Made by a program: the position numbers and the translations under genes. This document shows, one piece after another, positions 59,314 to 64,000 of a DNA stretch of 64,000 nt (its first letter is position 1; every line of letters begins with the position of its first letter). The notes under the pieces were generated by a model, which saw only the letters and a program-made list of their open reading frames with translations, made no database searches and was not told where the DNA came from. The stretch lies in the NCBI GenBank assembly GCA_963713625.1, contig CAVQMN010000006.1:248001-312000 (forward strand), given 5' to 3'. This DNA is from Bog-756 sp963713625 (GTDB lineage: Bacteria > Actinomycetota > Acidimicrobiia > Acidimicrobiales > RAAP-2).

Positions 59314-60615
59314 TCATGCCCGGCCGAGCGTCTGTGCCACGGCGTGCAGCTCGGCGCGGAAATCAGGGTGGGCGATGTCCGCCAGCGCCGTGGCCCGTTC
59401 GCGCACGGTGAGCCCGTTGAGCTGAGCCGCTCCGTACTCGGTGATGACAACCCCGGTGTGATGCCTCGGTGTCGAGACCACGGCTCCCTCGGGCAGGAAG
59501 GGGAGGATCCGGGAGTGCACGGTGCCGTCCACGGTCACGGTGGATCTCAGGCAGATCAGCGAGTGGGCATCGATATGCAGGTCGGCACCGGCCACGAAGT
59601 CCTCGTGCCCACCCACCCCCGAGATCTGCTTGCCGTCGATGTTGTCCGCCACCACCTGCCCGTAGAGGTCGAGGCACAGGGCGCCGTTGATGGACACGAG
59701 CTTGTGGTTCTGGCCGATGACGGTGGGGTCGTTGACCACGTCGACCGGCAGGAAGGCCACCTCGGGGTTCCCGTCCAGCCAGCGGTAGAGCTCCGACGTC
59801 CCGAGGGCGAAGGTGGTGACGGACACCCCGTCGAAGCTGCCCTTGGACGCGTTGGTCACCTTGCCGGCCTGGTGGAGGCGCATGAGGCCGGTGGTGAACA
59901 TCTCCGAATGCACGCCATAGCCCCCACCGTTGCCGGCGGCCAACGTGGTCGCCACCATGTTCGGTACCGCGCCGATGCCGGTCTGCAACGTGCATCCGTC
60001 CGTGACGAACTGCAGCGCGTTGGCGGCAATGGCCGCGTCCTCCGCGGTCGGCGTCGGATCCTCCAGCGCGTAGGGCTCGCCGTCGGCTTCCACGACCACG
60101 TCGATGAGGTCCAGGGGTAGCGTGTTGTCGAACCGTGGTGGGAGGCTTCGGGTTCGGGGCAGGTGCGGATTGACCTCGACCAGGAGCACCCGGTCGGGGT
60201 CCGTGCCGGCCCGGATCAGCTCGTCGCGGGTCGCCCCGAGGTGGAGCGAGAGGTTGACCCGGCCGTCGCCGTCCGGGGGTGCGCCCTGGGCGATCATGAC
60301 CCGCGGCGCGAATCGACTCAGGATCGGGGCGAATTGCCGGAAGCCGCCCGGGACGAGCTCGATGTCGTGACCCTCGGCCAGCAAGATCCGCTCGGCGGGC
60401 CCGAAGAACCCTGACCGGTACGACACGCCAGGCTCGGTGAAGACGGTGTAATAGCCGAGGAGGAGCGCCCCGCCGAACACCAGACGCTCCCAGTCGTCTC
60501 GCCCGCCCAGTGCCCGCAAGAAGGCATCCGGAATACCGGGTCCCAACCCGAATCCGACCGTGTCGCTCGGCCGGACCAGGTCGGCAGCTTCTTCGGGCGT
60601 ACAGGTGACGGTCAT
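59314..60615 (-). CDS. Acetyl-CoA hydrolase / 4-hydroxybutyrate CoA-transferase family protein
   Basis: ATG 60615 gives MTVTCTPEEAADLVRPSDTV, the usual start of this family; the frame continues upstream without meaning. The 433-residue enzyme has VMIAQGAPPDGDGRVNLSLH, LQTGIGAVPNMVATTLAAGN and GYGVHSEMFTTGLMRLHQAG with the catalytic Glu of the HSEM motif. GKQISGVGGHEDFVAGA is the Gly-rich CoA-binding loop, and VVITEYGAAQLNGLTVRERA is a C-terminal landmark. It should move CoA between acetate and another acid. The Crp gene follows 157 bases downstream on the same strand. Confidence 0.88.
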   Translation of the reverse strand: MTVTCTPEEAADLVRPSDTVGFGLGPGIPDAFLRALGGRDDWERLVFGGALLLGYYTVFTEPGVSYRSGFFGPAERILLAEGHDIELVPGGFRQFAPILSRFAPRVMIAQGAPPDGDGRVNLSLHLGATRDELIRAGTDPDRVLLVEVNPHLPRTRSLPPRFDNTLPLDLIDVVVEADGEPYALEDPTPTAEDAAIAANALQFVTDGCTLQTGIGAVPNMVATTLAAGNGGGYGVHSEMFTTGLMRLHQAGKVTNASKGSFDGVSVTTFALGTSELYRWLDGNPEVAFLPVDVVNDPTVIGQNHKLVSINGALCLDLYGQVVADNIDGKQISGVGGHEDFVAGADLHIDAHSLICLRSTVTVDGTVHSRILPFLPEGAVVSTPRHHTGVVITEYGAAQLNGLTVRERATALADIAHPDFRAELHAVAQTLGRA

Positions 60616-60950
60616 GATGCGAGAGTCTGCCCGGTCCTGCTCCCACCGTCCATCACCAGGGGTGATGGTCGCAGGCGGGCCAGAGGCCGGGCCGCGCCGG
60701 CCCCCAGAGCCACCGGACCTACCGCGAGGGGCAAGCTGCTTGGCAGATCCGGTGGCAACAGGGCGTGAGAGGCATCGTCGAGTCTGGAGCCTGCTCGCTA
60801 GCCGGACCCGACCCTGATCCATCGGCCGCAGCCACCGACGACTTGAGAGGTCTCACCAGATTTTTGGGAATCGTGCGAGAGTCCGGGACGGCCCGCGTCG
60901 GCGTGACCCCTCCCGGGCTCGCCTGCTCGGGGAGCCCTACAATCACGCCC
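60616..60950. other. Divergent promoter region between CoA-transferase and acetolactate-synthase-like genes
   Basis: About 335 bases without a gene. It should carry promoters for both divergent genes. A clear -10-like TACAAT is found near the right end. Confidence 0.5.
60938..60943 (+). promoter_or_regulatory. -10 element for a probably leaderless message
   Basis: TACAAT lies seven bases before the ATG at 60951, so transcription should begin at or just before the start codon. No ribosome binding site precedes this ATG. Leaderless messages are common in actinobacteria. No clear -35 box is seen. Confidence 0.45.
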
Positions 60951-62615
60951 ATGGCGCCCGAGCCGACATCCAACGTGGCCGAGCTGATGGTCAGGTGCCT
61001 CGAGAACGAGGGGGTCTCTCACGTCTTCGGCATCCCCGGCGAGGAGAACATCCACCTGGTCGACGCGCTCTCCCGATCATCGATCCGATACGTCCTGGTC
61101 CGCCACGAACAAGGGGCATCGTTCATGGCCGAAACCTACGGACGCCTCACCGGACAGGCCGGCGTGTGCTCGGCCACGCTCGGCCCCGGAGCGATCAACC
61201 TGCTTCTCGGCACCGCCGATGCCACCACCAATTCGACACCGCTGATCGCCCTTTCGGCCCAGGTCGGCATGGGGCGGAGCTTCAAGGAGTCGCACCAGGG
61301 GGTCGACCTGGTCTCCATGTTCGCCCCGGTGACCAAATGGTCGGCACTGATCGCCACGCCCGGAGCGGTGCCCGAGATGTTCCGCAAGGCCTTCAAACTC
61401 GCCCAGACCGAGCGTCCCGGTGCCGTCTACCTGGCCGTTCCCGAAGACGTCGAAACGGCAACGCTCCCGGCGGCCACCAGCCCCCTTCCCATCAACATCC
61501 CCCGTCCGGACGAACCATCGGCCGAACAGGTCGAACGGGCGGTCAGGATCTTGCGGGAGGCCGAAAACCCCATCGTGCTGGCCGGCCACGGCGCCACCAG
61601 AGCCGGAGCTTCGCAGGCCCTCACCCACTTCGCCGAAGCCCTCGGGGTGCCGGTGGCCACCACCTTCCACGGCAAGGGTGTACTGACCGACGACCATCCT
61701 CAGGCCCTCGGGGCCGTGGGGTTCATGCGCCGTGATTACGTCAACTTCGGATTCGACCATGCCGACGTGATCATCACGGTGGGCTACGAGCTCCAGGAGT
61801 TCGACCCGGTGCGGATCAACCCGATGGGTGACAAGCAGATTATTCACATCCACCGATTTCCCGCCGAAGTGGACCGCCACTACAACGTCTCTGTCGGCCT
61901 GCAGGGCGATATCGCCCAGAGTCTCGAGGTCTTGGCCACGGCTGTGGAGCGCAGGTTCGACCAACGCCGAAACCAGCAGCGCATTCGCAGTCTCCTCGCC
62001 CAGGAGCTCGAACGCGGGCGCGCCGACGACCGGTTCCCGATGGCTCCGGCGCGGATCGTGGCCGACACCCGGGCTGCACTCGGTCGGGATGACATCGCCT
62101 TGGTCGACACCGGGGCGCTGAAAATGTGGATGGCCCGTCTCTACCCGACCTACGCGCCCAATACCTGCCTCATCTCCAACGGCCTCTCGACCATGGCGTG
62201 GACGGTGCCGGGTGCGATCGGGGCGAAGATCGCCCGTCCCGAGTCGAATGTGCTCGTCGCCACCGGTGACGGCGCCTTCCTCATGAACTCACAAGAGATC
62301 GAGACCGCACTCCGCGAACACACGTCGATGGTCATCCTCGTCTGGGTCGACGATGCGTACGGGCTGATCAGCTGGAAGATGGATCTCGAGCTGGGCCACG
62401 ACGTGGACACCAGTTTCGGCAACCCCGATTTCGTGGCCTACGCCCAAAGCTTCGGCGCCGACGGCTATCTGATCTCCGAGGCGGGGGATCTCCTCCCCAC
62501 CCTCCGGGCCGCGTTGGAAGCCGACACGGTCTCGGTCATCGCCTGTCCGGTCGACTACTCGGCCAACCTCGAGCTCATCCGTTCCCTCGGCGAGCTCGAC
62601 GAATCGCTGTCCTGA
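60951..62615 (+). CDS. Acetolactate synthase-like ThDP-dependent enzyme
   Basis: The 554-residue protein shows the three ThDP-enzyme domains. The N-terminal part has HVFGIPGEENIHLVDALSRS and the catalytic Glu in VLVRHEQGASFMAETYGRLT. The FAD/central domain has LGPGAINLLLGTADATTNST. The C-terminal part has the cofactor motif VATGDGAFLMNSQEIETALR, ending in VWVDDAYGLISWK, where most relatives have Asn-Asn or Asn-Asp instead of Val-Asp. It resembles catabolic acetolactate synthase (AlsS), which condenses two pyruvates. No regulatory subunit (IlvN) gene is nearby, which fits a catabolic or other carboligase role. The ATG fits a leaderless message. Confidence 0.85.
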   Translation: MAPEPTSNVAELMVRCLENEGVSHVFGIPGEENIHLVDALSRSSIRYVLVRHEQGASFMAETYGRLTGQAGVCSATLGPGAINLLLGTADATTNSTPLIALSAQVGMGRSFKESHQGVDLVSMFAPVTKWSALIATPGAVPEMFRKAFKLAQTERPGAVYLAVPEDVETATLPAATSPLPINIPRPDEPSAEQVERAVRILREAENPIVLAGHGATRAGASQALTHFAEALGVPVATTFHGKGVLTDDHPQALGAVGFMRRDYVNFGFDHADVIITVGYELQEFDPVRINPMGDKQIIHIHRFPAEVDRHYNVSVGLQGDIAQSLEVLATAVERRFDQRRNQQRIRSLLAQELERGRADDRFPMAPARIVADTRAALGRDDIALVDTGALKMWMARLYPTYAPNTCLISNGLSTMAWTVPGAIGAKIARPESNVLVATGDGAFLMNSQEIETALREHTSMVILVWVDDAYGLISWKMDLELGHDVDTSFGNPDFVAYAQSFGADGYLISEAGDLLPTLRAALEADTVSVIACPVDYSANLELIRSLGELDESLS

Positions 62616-62623
62616 ACGCAGGC

Positions 62624-63034
62624 TCAAGCGGAGAAGAAACGGTCCGCTTCCTCCTCGTCCTCGAAGAAGACCTTGATGTCGGAGAGGAGATCGTTGCGGT
62701 CCGTCTCGACGAGGTACACCAGGTGCCCGCGGAACTTGGCCCCCTTGTTCTGCAGCTGGACGTACAAGAGCGCGACGACGTGGGACTCCCCCACCAGCCA
62801 GTCGGCCCACTTGAGCACGTCATAGGTCCCCTTCGAGAACTCGAGGACCGTGGCCATGTGGCGTCGCACCTCATCGGGCCCGTGGCACGCCCCGGAAAGC
62901 AGATTTCTCCCGGGCACGGTATAGGTCACCTCCGGCGACAGCAGGTGCACGACGTCATCGACCTTGTCGGTCATATAGCTCATGAAGAACTGCCTCGTGT
63001 TGACGAGACGAGCTGGTTCGGGCTGGGCCGGCAT
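62624..63034 (-). CDS. SnoaL-like / ketosteroid-isomerase-fold protein (136 aa)
   Basis: The product from ATG 63034 reads MPAQPEPARLVNTRQFFMSY, then HLLSPEVTYTVPGRNLLSGA, then HGPDEVRRHMATVLEFSKGT. This is the cone-shaped NTF2-like fold with SHVVALLYVQLQNKGAKFRG as its beta sheet. The family includes isomerases, cyclases and proteins without enzyme activity; no firm catalytic Asp/His pair is visible. The frame upstream of 63034 is not coding. It is convergent with the acetolactate synthase-like gene at nine bases and divergent from the DUF427 gene. Confidence 0.75.
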   Translation of the reverse strand: MPAQPEPARLVNTRQFFMSYMTDKVDDVVHLLSPEVTYTVPGRNLLSGACHGPDEVRRHMATVLEFSKGTYDVLKWADWLVGESHVVALLYVQLQNKGAKFRGHLVYLVETDRNDLLSDIKVFFEDEEEADRFFSA

Positions 63035-63094
63035 GCGGGCGATTCTACGTCCCTTTCGAAGACCATGGCGTAGGATGGAAAGGGAGGCCGACCG

Positions 63095-63832
63095 GTGAAC
63101 GACTACCCACAGATGATGGTCCCGGCTACTCGGGTCGAGCCCGTCCCGCGACGGATCAGGGCCTCCCTGGACGACCGGGTGGTTCTCGACACGACCGAGG
63201 CGCTCTATGTGTGGCAGTCGGACTCCTACCCCCAATACCACATCCCGGTGGCTGCTATCGACGCCGAACTCCTGGTCGACGAACACACCGAACACCACCT
63301 GCGGAGTGGGACGGCGAGAAGGTACGGGATCGGACACACGGATGGGTACCGCCCCGGGGTCGCCCACCTGTACACGGACTCGGAGCTGCCCGACGTGGTC
63401 GGCACCGTGCACATCGACTGGTCGGCCCTCGACCACTGGTTCGAGGAGGACGAAGAGGTGTTCGTCCACCCCCGCAATCCCTATGTGCGTGTCGACGCGT
63501 TACGCTCCAGCCGCACGGTCACCGTCGACGTCGAGGGCGTCACGCTGGCCACGTCGTCGTCTCCGGTGCTGGTCTTCGAGACGGGGTTGCCCACCCGCTA
63601 CTACTTCGACCGGACCGACGTCCGGTTCGAACGTCTCGTCCCGAGCGATACCACCACCTCGTGCCCTTACAAGGGGCGGACCAGCCGCTACTGGTCCCTG
63701 CCCCTCGGGGATCGCCTCCTCCCGGACATCGCCTGGGCCTATGACTTTCCCACCTATCAACTGACGCCCATCGCCGGACTGGTGGCCTTCTACAACGAGA
63801 AGGTGGACATCACCGTCAGCCCGGGGCGTTGA
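63095..63832 (+). CDS. DUF427 domain protein (two repeats)
   Basis: The GTG-started 245-residue protein has two copies of the DUF427 beta fold. The first is around RRIRASLDDRVVLDTTEALY with WQSDSYPQYHIPVAAI. The second is around YVRVDALRSSRTVTVDVEGV with GLPTRYYFDRTDVRFERLVP, PYKGRTSRYWSLP and DIAWAYDFP. The C-P-Y-K-G and A-W-x-Y-x-x-P motifs are hallmark residues. The family is widespread in actinobacteria; its function is unknown. No signal peptide is present. Confidence 0.85.
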   Translation: MNDYPQMMVPATRVEPVPRRIRASLDDRVVLDTTEALYVWQSDSYPQYHIPVAAIDAELLVDEHTEHHLRSGTARRYGIGHTDGYRPGVAHLYTDSELPDVVGTVHIDWSALDHWFEEDEEVFVHPRNPYVRVDALRSSRTVTVDVEGVTLATSSSPVLVFETGLPTRYYFDRTDVRFERLVPSDTTTSCPYKGRTSRYWSLPLGDRLLPDIAWAYDFPTYQLTPIAGLVAFYNEKVDITVSPGR

Positions 63833-63928
63833 CGGGCCGGGGGCCGACCTCGCCCTGAGGCAACCGGATCCGGCGGGGTGGCCCGGTCGGTCATCCACCT
63901 CGTCGATGTCTCGCTAGGCTCCCCACCG

Positions 63929-64000
63929 ATGCCCCACGGGCCCCTTCCTCCCCGGCCGGTCCTGGTTCTGCCCGAGGAGGTCTCGGCCGAGCTCGTCCTG
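63929..64000 (+). CDS. Possible start of a gene running off the window
   Basis: From ATG 63929 an open frame of 24 codons continues to the window end: MPHGPLPPRPVLVLPEEVSA and on. There is no strong ribosome site, and the piece is too short to assign. It could be chance. Confidence 0.25.
   Translation, partial: MPHGPLPPRPVLVLPEEVSAELVL

Noticed and set aside
1..64000. CRISPR array, prophage or plasmid origin
   Set aside because: No regularly spaced direct repeats, phage structural genes, integrase or replication initiator genes were seen.

Overview
The window is about 64 kb of high-GC bacterial chromosome. Its gene content points to an actinobacterium, most likely of the class Acidimicrobiia. 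The evidence is a CysM/CysO/JAMM cysteine-biosynthesis operon, an F420-type luciferase-like oxidoreductase, many GTG starts and 1-4 base gene overlaps, a DUF2510-like 'GWWQASDGKWYSPE' N-terminus, and a tmRNA next to smpB. The taxonomic placement is inference, because there is no rRNA gene in the window. I see no CRISPR array, prophage or plasmid functions.

Layout. 0-3.7 kb: a cut-off peroxiredoxin gene and a minus-strand operon (VOC protein, DUF7064-like protein, thioesterase, DUF2254 membrane protein). 3.9-14.9 kb: a lipoprotein, a large GT-C-like membrane protein and three YfhO-type membrane proteins. The second and third YfhO genes converge and share a perfect 461-bp inverted repeat. 15-33.3 kb: an accessory region rich in secreted proteins (14-repeat BNR/Ycf48-like protein, a GH12-like glucanase, an RCC1-repeat protein, a lipoprotein, a GH3 beta-glucosidase). 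It also holds an N-terminally truncated IS481-type transposase beside tRNA-Val and two near-identical tRNA-Cys loci flanking the GH3 gene. 33.3-47.1 kb: mostly core genes (GT4 glycosyltransferase, glnD, L,D-transpeptidase, enoyl-CoA hydratase, methyltransferase, rdgB, rph, MBL protein, cysM, cysO, JAMM protease, smpB, ssrA). 47.8-60.6 kb: a long run of minus-strand genes. At its heart is a tightly overlapping unit made of a class III cyclase-ATPase-TPR protein, a FAD desaturase-like enzyme, a helical/beta-sandwich protein and a polyprenyl diphosphate synthase. It is preceded by a related helical/beta-sandwich protein, a free-standing cNMP-binding protein and a Crp-family regulator. 60.9-64 kb: an acetolactate-synthase-like enzyme, a SnoaL-like protein and a DUF427 protein.

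How the genes work together. CysM, CysO and the JAMM protease form the sulfur-carrier route to cysteine. CysO here has a ten-residue tail after its di-glycine, so the protease probably has to trim it before use. SmpB and the tmRNA form the ribosome-rescue pair. The GH12 and GH3 enzymes suggest breakdown of extracellular beta-glucan. The cyclase, the two cNMP-binding proteins, the prenyl synthase and the FAD enzyme look like one cyclic-nucleotide-linked isoprenoid system. I do not recognise this as described, and it is the best candidate for something new in the window.
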